DNA of 55,355 nucleotides, taken from Prevotellaceae bacterium. Its GTDB lineage: Bacteria; Bacteroidota; Bacteroidia; Bacteroidales; Bacteroidaceae. This document shows, piece after piece, positions 24,867 through 33,107 of this stretch (positions are counted from its first letter, which is position 1; every line of letters begins with the position of its first letter). Under the pieces are notes generated by a model, which made no database searches, had not been told where the DNA came from, and saw nothing but the letters and a program-made list of their open reading frames with translations. Location: contig JAQXTH010000002.1 of assembly GCA_029219385.1 (NCBI GenBank), forward strand, positions 1 to 55,355. The letters run 5' to 3'. The position numbers and the translations under genes were made by a program.

Positions 24867-26165
24867 TCAAAACTGTATTGTATTTCCTACAACAACAGGT
24901 TCACCATTATCTGTTGTCCGGTCAAGAGGTTTTATTGTCTGTGTAAGAGCATTGATACTTCGAAGAATATCATTGGTACGCTTGTATGTAGGAGTAGTTT
25001 CGACCATAGAAATAATCTCGTCATTGTCGAGAGTTTCTGTCACAAACTTATACACTCTGTATGAATGGCGTGCACGATTGGCATCATTATAGTCATAGTA
25101 TTTCCCACGACGGTCTTCGCGCTCCTGACGTATCATTTCATCTTCTTCGGTAGTCTGTTCTTTAGGATTGCCATTAACATCGTTAATTATATCGTTTATC
25201 ATGAAACCGGTGGCAAGGATTGTCACTTTCACCTTTTTGCCAAGTGTCTCATCGTTTGCAATTCCAAACTTAGTCTCCACATCAGAATCAAAACGACTCA
25301 TAAACTCATGAACCTCATTCATTTCGTCCATCATGAGAGATTCTCCCTCCTTGTTTTTGCAAAATGTTATGTTGAGCAACAAACGTTTTGAACGATAGAT
25401 ATCGGAATTGTTCAACAACGGCGAATGAAGAGCACTCTGAATTGCCTGACTCACACGGTTGTCACCATCGCCGTAACCGGTGCTCATAATAGCCACGCCA
25501 CCGTCTTTCATAACTGTACATACATCACGAAAATCAAGGTTTACGATACCATGCACAGTGATAATCTCTGCAATACTCTTGGCAGCAACCGATAGCGTGT
25601 CATCGGCTTTTCCAAACGCATCAAAAACCGAAAGATTAGGATATATCTCACGCAAGCGCTCGTTGTTTACCACCAAGAGTGCGTCAACATATTTAGACAT
25701 TTCATCAACACCATCAAGAGCCTTATCTATTTTCTTTATGCCCTCAAACTTAAATGGTATAGTAACTATTCCTACTGTGAGAATACCCATTTTGCGTGCC
25801 TCACGGGCAATAATCGGAGCTGCACCGGTGCCTGTGCCACCACCCATACCGGCAGTGATGAAAGCCATTTTCGTACCATCATCAAGCATCTTACGTATAG
25901 CCTCAATACTATCTTCGGCTGCTTTGCGTGCTCTCTCGGGACGATTGCCCGCTCCAAGCCCCTCGGCTCCAAGTTGTAACCTTGTAGGCACAGGACTGTC
26001 GCTCAACGCCTGACTATCGGTGTTGCACACTACGAAACTAACGTCGTGAATACCCTCATTATACATGTGTTTCACGGCATTTCCACCACCACCGCCAACA
26101 CCTATCACTTTAATGATACATGGCTTTCGGTTTGGTATTTCAAATTTCAAAACTTCTTCCGGCAT
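24867..26165 (-). CDS. ftsZ: Cell division protein FtsZ, canonical copy
   Basis: 432-residue tubulin-like GTPase that polymerises into the division ring. The GTP-binding parts are intact: IGVGGGGGNAVKHMY (21-35), the tubulin signature GGGTGTG (108-114), NNER (167-170), and the T7 catalytic loop NLDFRD with N209, D211 and D214. After the globular core (to about 320) there is a charged linker, then LDNDEIISMVETTPTYKRT and a short tail ending VVVGNTIQF. An IPxFLRR-like C-terminal peptide, the usual FtsA contact, is not recognisable. Its N-terminal half fits the bacterial consensus better than the neighbouring copy, so I take this as the main FtsZ. It begins 64 bases after the other ftsZ. Confidence 0.95.
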   Translation of the reverse strand: MPEEVLKFEIPNRKPCIIKVIGVGGGGGNAVKHMYNEGIHDVSFVVCNTDSQALSDSPVPTRLQLGAEGLGAGNRPERARKAAEDSIEAIRKMLDDGTKMAFITAGMGGGTGTGAAPIIAREARKMGILTVGIVTIPFKFEGIKKIDKALDGVDEMSKYVDALLVVNNERLREIYPNLSVFDAFGKADDTLSVAAKSIAEIITVHGIVNLDFRDVCTVMKDGGVAIMSTGYGDGDNRVSQAIQSALHSPLLNNSDIYRSKRLLLNITFCKNKEGESLMMDEMNEVHEFMSRFDSDVETKFGIANDETLGKKVKVTILATGFMINDIINDVNGNPKEQTTEEDEMIRQEREDRRGKYYDYNDANRARHSYRVYKFVTETLDNDEIISMVETTPTYKRTNDILRSINALTQTIKPLDRTTDNGEPVVVGNTIQF

Positions 26166-26229
26166 ATTATTTTTTCTTTTAAGTTCTTGTCATTATCAAA
26201 TAGAAGGCAATACAACTATCATCACCCCG

Positions 26230-27516
26230 CTATTCATTGAAAAGTATTCTTATATTATTTTGTACAGATTGTTGTGGTGCTACAACATTAGGATTAAACT
26301 TCATACGCAAATTTCCCACGAAACGAGAAGTGCGATTATAGGTAGGCGAGGTCTCAATAGCACTGATAACATTGTCGTCGTCCAATTCATCATTACGAAA
26401 CTCATAAAGATTCCACTGACAGAAGTTTGACGAGCGATCACCATAGTAATGGTCATACATTTCTTTGAGACGCTGCCCCTGGGAGATTGTGTGCATTTCT
26501 TCTCCATAGACATCAATATCAGTCGGTTTATCCTCTATTCCAAAACCCGACGCAAGAATTGTAACTTTTATTTTCTTACCCAACTTATCATCATAACCAA
26601 GGGCATGTTTACAATCTATACGCTCATCAAACTTGCCCATAAACATGGTAATCTCCTTCAATTCGGTCATCATGAGTGGTTCGCCATTTTCCTCGTCTTT
26701 GCTGGTAAAAATTGTCATCAACAATCTTTTTGACCTATATATATCATTATTATTAAGCAAAGGCGTGTTGAGTGCCGAACTGATGGCAAGATTAAGACGA
26801 TCTGCCCCCTCTGCATAGGCCGTTGTAATGATAGACACTCCACCATCTTTCAAAACAGTCCTTACGTCTGCAAAATCCGGATTAAGGTCTCCATACACTT
26901 TAATTATATCTACAATGCTCTTGGCTGCCACAGAAAGAGTATCGTCTGCACGTCGAAAAGCCTCGTTTGCAGTCTTGGTGGGATAAACTTGAAACAAACG
27001 CTCATTATTTATCACCATGAGAGAGTCTACGTTTTTTGCCAACTCGACAAGTCCCATCAACGCTTTATCAATACGATTCATGCCTTCATACAGAAATGGG
27101 ATAGTGACAATGCCGACAGTAAGAATGCCCATCTCTTTTGCAACGCGTGCAATAACAGGGGCACCTCCTGTGCCGGTACCTCCACCCAAACCGGTGGTGA
27201 TAAATACCATCTTAGTACCGTCATTAAGCACCTCTTTTATTTCATTGATGCTCTTTTCTGTTTCATCGCGTCCTTTTTTAGGATCGCCACCCACACCAAG
27301 TCCGTCTATACCGAGTTGCAAACGCTTCTGCACGGGCGAATGAGACAACGCATCGGCATCAGTATTACACACGGCAAACGACACATCAGACATATTCAAC
27401 TCATACATGTGTTTCACCGCATTGCAACCACCGCCACCAACGCCAATCACCTTTATAATATTATGCTTGCGCTTTTCAAAACCCTGAAAGCCGATTACAG
27501 AAGACTCGTTCTCCAT
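26230..27516 (-). CDS. Second, divergent FtsZ paralog
   Basis: 428 residues from ATG 27516; an in-frame TTG three codons upstream is also possible. It is clearly an FtsZ and roughly half identical by eye to the next gene. The core is complete: IGVGGGGCNAVKHMY, the tubulin signature GGGTGTG (111-117), NNER and the T7 loop NPDFAD (N212, D214, D217), so it should bind and hydrolyse GTP. It differs in loops that are otherwise conserved (for example GLGVGGDPKKGRDETEKS in place of GLGAGNRPERARKAAEDS), in the linker and in the tail (ending NNIRILFNE). Both copies share the D-D/N-x-V/I-I-S...PTY-x-R block. It may co-polymerise with, modulate or specialise from the first FtsZ. No sign of decay. Confidence 0.92.
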   Translation of the reverse strand: MENESSVIGFQGFEKRKHNIIKVIGVGGGGCNAVKHMYELNMSDVSFAVCNTDADALSHSPVQKRLQLGIDGLGVGGDPKKGRDETEKSINEIKEVLNDGTKMVFITTGLGGGTGTGGAPVIARVAKEMGILTVGIVTIPFLYEGMNRIDKALMGLVELAKNVDSLMVINNERLFQVYPTKTANEAFRRADDTLSVAAKSIVDIIKVYGDLNPDFADVRTVLKDGGVSIITTAYAEGADRLNLAISSALNTPLLNNNDIYRSKRLLMTIFTSKDEENGEPLMMTELKEITMFMGKFDERIDCKHALGYDDKLGKKIKVTILASGFGIEDKPTDIDVYGEEMHTISQGQRLKEMYDHYYGDRSSNFCQWNLYEFRNDELDDDNVISAIETSPTYNRTSRFVGNLRMKFNPNVVAPQQSVQNNIRILFNE

Positions 27517-27539
27517 AACACACAAACAATTTTATTCGT

Positions 27540-27992
27540 CTACCTCGACAATAGTTTTTTTACCAATTCTGAGACCACACGTCCCTCGGCTTTACCGGCA
27601 AACTGCTTGGAAGCAATACCCATCACCTTGCCCATATCTTTCATTGATGATGCGCCCGTTTGGGAAATGATATCAGCAATCGCAGTCTCCAATTCCTCAG
27701 CAGTGAGTTGTTTGGGCAAATACTCTTCTATCACAGAAGCCTGAGCAGCCTCTTCTTCTGCCAAATCAGTGCGTCCTTTCTCTCTATATAGCGCAGCAGT
27801 GTCACGCCCTTGCTTAGCAAGTTTTGCCAAAATCTTCAGAGCCGCCTCATCACTAAGTTCACTACCTGCTCCGGCTGCAGTCTTTGCCTCTATAAAATAT
27901 TTTTTTATGTTGCGCAATGCCTCAAGACGTACCTTGTCTTTAGCTTTCATCGCACCAATTATATCCTTGCTTACCTGATCAAATAAATTCAT
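27540..27992 (-). CDS. GatB/YqeY domain-containing protein
   Basis: 150 residues from ATG 27992; the frame also offers GTG two codons earlier. The helical domain reads NLFDQVSKDIIGAMKAKDKVRLEALRNIKKYF, then EEYLPKQLTAEELETAI and a C-terminal MKDMGKVMGIASKQFAGKAEGRVVSELVKKLL, matching YqeY, a stand-alone relative of the tRNA-binding tail of amidotransferase subunit GatB. Its role is unclear. In Bacteroidales it commonly sits next to ftsZ; here it lies between ftsA (48 bases) and the divergent ftsZ (23 bases). Confidence 0.9.
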   Translation of the reverse strand: MNLFDQVSKDIIGAMKAKDKVRLEALRNIKKYFIEAKTAAGAGSELSDEAALKILAKLAKQGRDTAALYREKGRTDLAEEEAAQASVIEEYLPKQLTAEELETAIADIISQTGASSMKDMGKVMGIASKQFAGKAEGRVVSELVKKLLSR

Positions 27993-28040
27993 AGCCACTA
28001 ATTTTTATAGTTACAATTTATTACATTCTGATATGCCACA

Positions 28041-29402
28041 TTATTCTTCCGTAATTCTTTTGGATATAGTGGCAAATTTGTTTATAAAACTTTTTAGCAC
28101 ACTCGGTTTCTTAGTTTTTTCATCCTTTTCCGCTTGAGTCTGCTCCTTGTCATCCGCTGTTTGTTCTTCAACAGTTTGCAACGGTTCTACAGGTGTCTCC
28201 TCCTCCACAAACATATTTCGGTTTAAATCCGAATCTGTTGTACAATTCTGGTTTGCATTTGCAATAAGCCCCAATGCTGCCAAAAAGCGTGTCTCTGAGT
28301 TTTTTATTCCTTGTGGAAGGATATAGTCAGCCGACTGAGAATTTTTGCGCACCGTCACTTTGTCAATACCCACCACTTCTTTAAATACATTTGAAATGTT
28401 TGGCATATTTGCACCTCCACCGGTTAAAAAAGCACCGGCCACAAGACTTTCACGAACATATTTCGACTCGTTGATTTGCTGCTTCACATTTATGAGAATT
28501 TCTGTAAGGCGAGCGTCTATTATAGAACTCAATTCCTTGCGTTTTATCACAATGCCGTCCGGCGTGGTTCTAATAATTGCCTCCCCCTCATCTTCGGTAA
28601 ACGAAGCGTATGGCTCGCCAAACTTGCTGACCTTGAGTTCTTCGGCCTCTTTGTGCTCAAGTTGAAGGCTCATGATGTCTTTTGTAATATTATCGCTCCC
28701 AAGTGGAATAACCGATAAGAATCGCAACAATTTAGACTTATAGATAGACACGGTGGTCGTGTCGGCACCAATATCAACCAATACACAACCCGAATTTTTC
28801 TGAGCCTCATTGAGCAACTGATCTGCCACCACCAATGGTGTGAGTTTATATTCCACTACCCTCACACCTCCAATATTTTTAAAACAATTCTCAATATAAT
28901 TTAACAACTTAGACTTGGCAATTATATTAAGGTAGCGCCCCTCTATGCGATTACCCATTACTCCCACAGCATCGCTCAATTTTTGTGTGCCAACACTAAA
29001 CTCCTGGGGAATCGTGTCAAGAATACACTGACCCTCATAAGAATAGTTGGTATTTTCATCATATATACTGTCAATGTCTTCTTTTAAGATCTTGTGTTCT
29101 TCTTCTTCAAAGGAACGTATCACCTCGTTGTGAACAGAATGAATTCCCTGTCCCGAATAACTCACATAAACCTGAAAGATTTTCTTTTGAATTTTCTCCT
29201 CAAGTTTCTCAATAATGTTTTTCACACAAGAAACTGCGAGGTCTGCATTATAGATTATTCCCTTACGAATAAATTTTGAAGCGTCCTGCTGCACATGAGC
29301 CGTTACCTCTATCTTGCCATCAGACCTTTTTGTGCCGGCCACACCAATCACCTTAGACGACCCAAGTTCAATTGCAATAATATTCATTTCTTCTGCTGCC
29401 AT
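28041..29402 (-). CDS. ftsA: Cell division protein FtsA
   Basis: 453-residue actin-like protein that tethers FtsZ polymers to the membrane. Actin-fold motifs are visible: phosphate loop IAIELGSSKVIGVAG at the start, GCVLVDIGADTTTVSIYK near 215-232 and AFLTGGGANMPNISN near 325. The 1C domain follows the first subdomain, as in all FtsA. An acidic, Gln-rich linker leads to a basic amphipathic end (PSVLKSFINKFATISKRI), the membrane-targeting helix. It starts 3 bases after ftsQ and is part of the murG-murC-ftsQ-ftsA run. Confidence 0.95.
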   Translation of the reverse strand: MAAEEMNIIAIELGSSKVIGVAGTKRSDGKIEVTAHVQQDASKFIRKGIIYNADLAVSCVKNIIEKLEEKIQKKIFQVYVSYSGQGIHSVHNEVIRSFEEEEHKILKEDIDSIYDENTNYSYEGQCILDTIPQEFSVGTQKLSDAVGVMGNRIEGRYLNIIAKSKLLNYIENCFKNIGGVRVVEYKLTPLVVADQLLNEAQKNSGCVLVDIGADTTTVSIYKSKLLRFLSVIPLGSDNITKDIMSLQLEHKEAEELKVSKFGEPYASFTEDEGEAIIRTTPDGIVIKRKELSSIIDARLTEILINVKQQINESKYVRESLVAGAFLTGGGANMPNISNVFKEVVGIDKVTVRKNSQSADYILPQGIKNSETRFLAALGLIANANQNCTTDSDLNRNMFVEEETPVEPLQTVEEQTADDKEQTQAEKDEKTKKPSVLKSFINKFATISKRITEE

Positions 29403-29405
29403 ATT

Positions 29406-30152
29406 TTATTTATTTTTATTTGTTTCAAATTTAGTACATATTGCCTGATTTGCATATTCAAGACTGATGCGACAATACTTATTCCACCCAACGGTGTTCA
29501 ACACCTTTTCGTAGAGAAGTTTCAAGCGCGACAATTTGCGACCGAGTTCATTTGGTTTGCCAAGAGCCACTATATGATTTCCCAGGCGTGGAGTGAGTTC
29601 CACGTCACCATCTTCGCAAAAATTTATCTGCTCAATCATGTCGCTCCAAAACTCGTCTCTATAGACTATCTGTCCAAAAGTAGAAAGCACAGCCCTATCT
29701 TTCTTGTAGTTCACAAAACCCGTCACCACTACCACGTCGGCCGGATATTGCACATGAGGAATTTTATTGCCGTTTGCGTCTACATAATATTCTTCACCCT
29801 CGTTGGGCATAACACGAAGCACCGGCAATTTCTGGCTTACCTCTATTACCACTTCACCTTTAGGCGTAGTATAACAGAGGCTGTTCAAAACAAATTGGTG
29901 ACCATCTACAGCTTTTTTGATTTTGCCCAAGCGAACATCACTCATGTTTTTTCCGCGAGGATCGAGTTTTGTTGTTTGTATTATCTCCCAAATATCTTCT
30001 TTAGACACAAAATCGGCTTTGTCGCTATCCAACACATTTATCACCACATTAGAGCAGACAGTTTCGTGTTTCCTCTTGTTAAATTTCACAAAAGCAAACA
30101 CCAAATAAACCGCCAGGCCTATCAGCAGCAATATTTTTATGGTCACCTTCAT
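29406..30152 (-). CDS. ftsQ: Cell division protein FtsQ
   Basis: 248 residues with one N-terminal membrane span (ILLLIGLAVYLVFAFV) followed by a periplasmic POTRA-like domain (VVINVLDSDKADFVSKEDIWEII) and the FtsQ beta domain (VVEV-type strands, LPVLRVMPNEGEEYYVDANGNKIP, later NELGRKLSRLKLLYEKVL). FtsQ links early and late division proteins. Sequence conservation is weak in this family, but position between murC and ftsA supports the call. The gap to murC is 19 bases and to ftsA 3 bases. Confidence 0.9.
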   Translation of the reverse strand: MKVTIKILLLIGLAVYLVFAFVKFNKRKHETVCSNVVINVLDSDKADFVSKEDIWEIIQTTKLDPRGKNMSDVRLGKIKKAVDGHQFVLNSLCYTTPKGEVVIEVSQKLPVLRVMPNEGEEYYVDANGNKIPHVQYPADVVVVTGFVNYKKDRAVLSTFGQIVYRDEFWSDMIEQINFCEDGDVELTPRLGNHIVALGKPNELGRKLSRLKLLYEKVLNTVGWNKYCRISLEYANQAICTKFETNKNK

Positions 30153-30171
30153 ATCATTTTTTCCTTTCTTT

Positions 30172-31548
30172 TCAATTCTTGCTTACAATGTCTGCAATCC
30201 GTTGCGTATAGTTATCTAAATCACCCGCTCCCAAAATCACCAACACGTCTGTGGGGTGCGTAGCAACAAAATCTGTCACAGAGTCTTTTGAAACCATATA
30301 TTTCTCCAGTCCGGGTTTAAGGTTGTTGAATATCAAATTGCTATCAACACCCTCTATGGGTAATTCGCGAGCCGGATAGATTTCAGTAAGCACAACCTCG
30401 TCAAAAAGTGATAAACTCTCGGCAAACTCACGATAAAAATCGCGAGTGCGACTATAAAGGTGAGGCTGAAAAATTGCCGTGATTTTGCGTCCATCAAAAA
30501 CCTCCTTCAAAGATTCTGCACTACGCCTTATTTCCTCAGGGTGATGAGCATAGTCGCTCAACACAACATGACGGTCGTTCTTAACCTTAAAATCAAAACG
30601 ACGCACCACGCCCTCAAAACTTGACATGGCACTACGCAACTCGTCTGCTTCGGCACCGGCCAATTGAGCAAGGGCCAGTGCTGCTATGCCATTTTCAATG
30701 TTTATGCTCACCGGCACTCCGAGGGTCACATTTTCAATATTACCCAATGGCGAAATATAATCAAACACTATTCTGCCACCACCAATTCTGATATTGCCTG
30801 CATGGAAATCACCCTCTTCGCGACCATAAGTATAAACATCTACACCTGCAGGAGCGTCTTGTTTCATTTTTAATCCTTTGTGCATAATCAATGCTCCCCC
30901 GGGCTTGATAAGCGTGGTATATTTCCGGAAACTCTCAAGATAAGCTTCTTCTGTGCCATAAATATCAAGATGATCGGCATCGGTCGCTGTAATTACAGTT
31001 GCCCATGGGGTCAGCTGATGAAAAGAGCGATCAAACTCGTCTGCTTCTATCACCACATAACAACTTTTTTCGTCAAACAAGTAGTTTGTTTGATAATTTT
31101 TGGATATTCCACCCAAAAACGCGCTACATTTCACTCTGCTTTGCTCAAGCAAATGTGCGAGCATAGTCGATGTTGTCGTTTTACCATGAGTGCCGGCCAC
31201 ACACAAAGATTTATAACTACGCGAAATCGTGCCCAACACTTGGGCGCGTTTCTGCAATTCAAACCCCTCAGACTTAAAAAAGTTCAACTCCTTATGGTCG
31301 GCAGGAATTGCCGGGGTATATACCACCAGCGTATTTGTCTTGTCTAAAAAACATTTCGCAATCAAGCCGGGATTGTCTTCATAATGAATTTGTGCGCCCT
31401 CTTTTTCCAAAACACGAGTAAGCGAAGTTGAAACACGATCATATCCACCCACAGCAACGCCCTTGGACAAAAAATATCGCTCAAGAGCACTCATGCCAAT
31501 CCCGCCGGCACCAATAAAATATACAGATTTTATTTCATCCAATTCCAT
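30172..31548 (-). CDS. murC: UDP-N-acetylmuramate--L-alanine ligase MurC
   Basis: MurC joins L-alanine to UDP-MurNAc with ATP, the first amino-acid addition in peptidoglycan synthesis. The 458 residues show the Rossmann start YFIGAGGIGMSALERYFLSKG, the P-loop AGTHGKTTTSTML (118-130), EADEFDRSFHQL and the C-terminal FQPHLYSRTRDF with DYAHHPEEI before it. The length is normal. It lies 12 bases downstream of murG and precedes ftsQ. Confidence 0.97.
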   Translation of the reverse strand: MELDEIKSVYFIGAGGIGMSALERYFLSKGVAVGGYDRVSTSLTRVLEKEGAQIHYEDNPGLIAKCFLDKTNTLVVYTPAIPADHKELNFFKSEGFELQKRAQVLGTISRSYKSLCVAGTHGKTTTSTMLAHLLEQSRVKCSAFLGGISKNYQTNYLFDEKSCYVVIEADEFDRSFHQLTPWATVITATDADHLDIYGTEEAYLESFRKYTTLIKPGGALIMHKGLKMKQDAPAGVDVYTYGREEGDFHAGNIRIGGGRIVFDYISPLGNIENVTLGVPVSINIENGIAALALAQLAGAEADELRSAMSSFEGVVRRFDFKVKNDRHVVLSDYAHHPEEIRRSAESLKEVFDGRKITAIFQPHLYSRTRDFYREFAESLSLFDEVVLTEIYPARELPIEGVDSNLIFNNLKPGLEKYMVSKDSVTDFVATHPTDVLVILGAGDLDNYTQRIADIVSKN

Positions 31549-31560
31549 AACAGCCTCTCT

Positions 31561-32679
31561 CTATCCTTTAAAATCTACAAGCGCAAGCACCTCTTCGACA
31601 ATGCGCTTGGTAGCATTGGGCTTGCCCATTTGCAAAATGTTTTTTCCCAGCTGCGACATCTTTTCCGAATCATTGACAATTTCAAGCGCACGTGGCACAA
31701 GTATCATGCGTGCCTCTACATCTTTCACACAGACCGCGGCTTTTTTTTCAACCAACGCCATAGCATTTTTAGTTTGATGATCCTCCGCAACATTTGGTGA
31801 AGGCACAAGAATCGCAGGTTTGCCCAACATCTGAAGTTCCGAAATACTGCACGCTCCCGCTCTGCTAATCACAAGATCGGCAGCCTTATATGCCTTTGCC
31901 ATATCAGAGATAAAATCGCTCACATAGAGGTTTGCCGGTTTTACCTTTTCTTGCAACGCACTCTTTATTTCTTCACTATAATATTTACCCGTCTGCCAAA
32001 TAAACTGCACATCTTTCTGCTTGCGAATGAGATCAAGGTGCATCAACACACTTTCATTTACGGTGCGCGCCCCAAGACTGCCACCCACAATCAACACAGT
32101 GCGCTTTGTCGGCTCAAGACCAAAAGAGCGGATTGCAAGTTCGCGGGTGATAGTATCTGCTTTCAACTCCTGCCTCACAGGATTACCCGTAAATACGACC
32201 CTGGTGTTTGGAAAAAACCTCTCCATTCCCTCGTATGCCACACAAACCACACTCGCTTTCTTTGACAACATCTTGTTGGTGACACCGGCATAACTGTTTT
32301 GCTCTTGCAACAACACCGGCACATGCAAATCCTCCGCAGCTCCGATACAAGGACCGCTTGCATAACCGCCCACGCCAATGGCAACATCGGGATTAAAGTC
32401 TCTTATTATCTTACGACACTCTGCCCTGCTTTTAAGAAAGTGATACAACACCTTGACATTCTTCAGCATATTCTTGCGATTCATGCCCATTATCTTGAGA
32501 CCTTTTATTTCAAAACCGGCCTGAGGGACACGCTCCATCTCCATGCGTCCCTCTGCACCAACAAAAAGAATTTTCACACCACTCACACGAGCCTTAAGCA
32601 TATTGGCAATGGCAATTGCCGGAAAGATATGACCACCGGTTCCACCACCGGCAATAATAACCCTCAATTCTCTACTCAT
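31561..32679 (-). CDS. murG: UDP-N-acetylglucosamine--N-acetylmuramyl-(pentapeptide) pyrophosphoryl-undecaprenol N-acetylglucosamine transferase MurG
   Basis: MurG makes lipid II from lipid I and UDP-GlcNAc at the inner face of the membrane. 372 residues: the glycine loop GGGTGGHIFPAIAIA (11-25), GVGGYASGP and the second loop VGGSLGARTVNE, plus ISRAGACSISELQMLGKPAILVPSP in the donor-binding site. It is the first gene of the minus-strand cluster in this window. Genes that usually come before it (ftsW, murD, mraY, murE) are absent. A possible -7 element lies about 90 bases upstream. Confidence 0.97.
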   Translation of the reverse strand: MSRELRVIIAGGGTGGHIFPAIAIANMLKARVSGVKILFVGAEGRMEMERVPQAGFEIKGLKIMGMNRKNMLKNVKVLYHFLKSRAECRKIIRDFNPDVAIGVGGYASGPCIGAAEDLHVPVLLQEQNSYAGVTNKMLSKKASVVCVAYEGMERFFPNTRVVFTGNPVRQELKADTITRELAIRSFGLEPTKRTVLIVGGSLGARTVNESVLMHLDLIRKQKDVQFIWQTGKYYSEEIKSALQEKVKPANLYVSDFISDMAKAYKAADLVISRAGACSISELQMLGKPAILVPSPNVAEDHQTKNAMALVEKKAAVCVKDVEARMILVPRALEIVNDSEKMSQLGKNILQMGKPNATKRIVEEVLALVDFKG

Positions 32680-32771
32680 AATATACCGTAACTAATTCAT
32701 TTATTAAGGTTTGTAAACTCACACTACACACAGCAGGCATTCTTTCCAAAACCATGCGTACTTCTTTAGTG

Positions 32772-32779
32772 CAAATTTA
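32772..32779 (-). promoter_or_regulatory. Possible -7 element for the murG-ftsZ cluster
   Basis: TAAATTTG on the minus strand, 92 bases before the murG ATG. No good TTTG box is found at 19-21 bases upstream. Confidence 0.35.
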
Positions 32780-33060
32780 GAAAAAAAAACTCTTTTATAT
32801 AACGTATGGTCGCAAATATTTTTTCTAAAAAAAAGAATGGCCACACATCAACACCAACCCTTAAATCATGACTAATCATTATAACCCGTGGCACTCTTCT
32901 ATCGTTTTGCTTTTCCGTGTGCCATACTAATTATCATTTTGCCTCAATCAATATCGACACAAAAGCACATAAAAATTCATTTAAATCCATTCTGCACGAC
33001 AAAATATATGCAGCAAGAATTTTTAAACATTATTTTCACAGCTTATACAAAATAAAAACC

Positions 33061-33068
33061 TAACTTTG
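33061..33068 (+). promoter_or_regulatory. Possible -7 element for the DUF3472 gene pair
   Basis: TAACTTTG matches TAnnTTTG and lies 39 bases before the ATG at 33108. The -33 region is only weakly TTTG-like (TTTC, spacing 23). Confidence 0.45.
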
Positions 33069-33107
33069 TCGGCAAAAGTAATAATAATTAAAAAATCACC
33101 ATAAACA

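Larger units (their letters stand above)
32680..33107. other. 428-base intergenic region between murG and the first DUF3472 gene
   Basis: AT-rich and without coding potential. It separates two divergent transcripts. On the minus strand TAAATTTG (32772-32779) is a candidate -7 box for murG; on the plus strand TAACTTTG (33061-33068) is one for the DUF3472 gene. I see no remnant of ftsW or other wall genes, no repeat and no RNA gene. Confidence 0.6.

Noticed and set aside
26230-27516. Divergent ftsZ as a pseudogene
   Set aside because: It is full length with no frameshift or stop, and all GTP-binding and catalytic motifs are kept.
29295-30263. A 322-codon open frame on the plus strand
   Set aside because: It is antisense to ftsQ and parts of its neighbours, with a low-complexity Phe/His/Tyr-rich product. 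It is a shadow frame.
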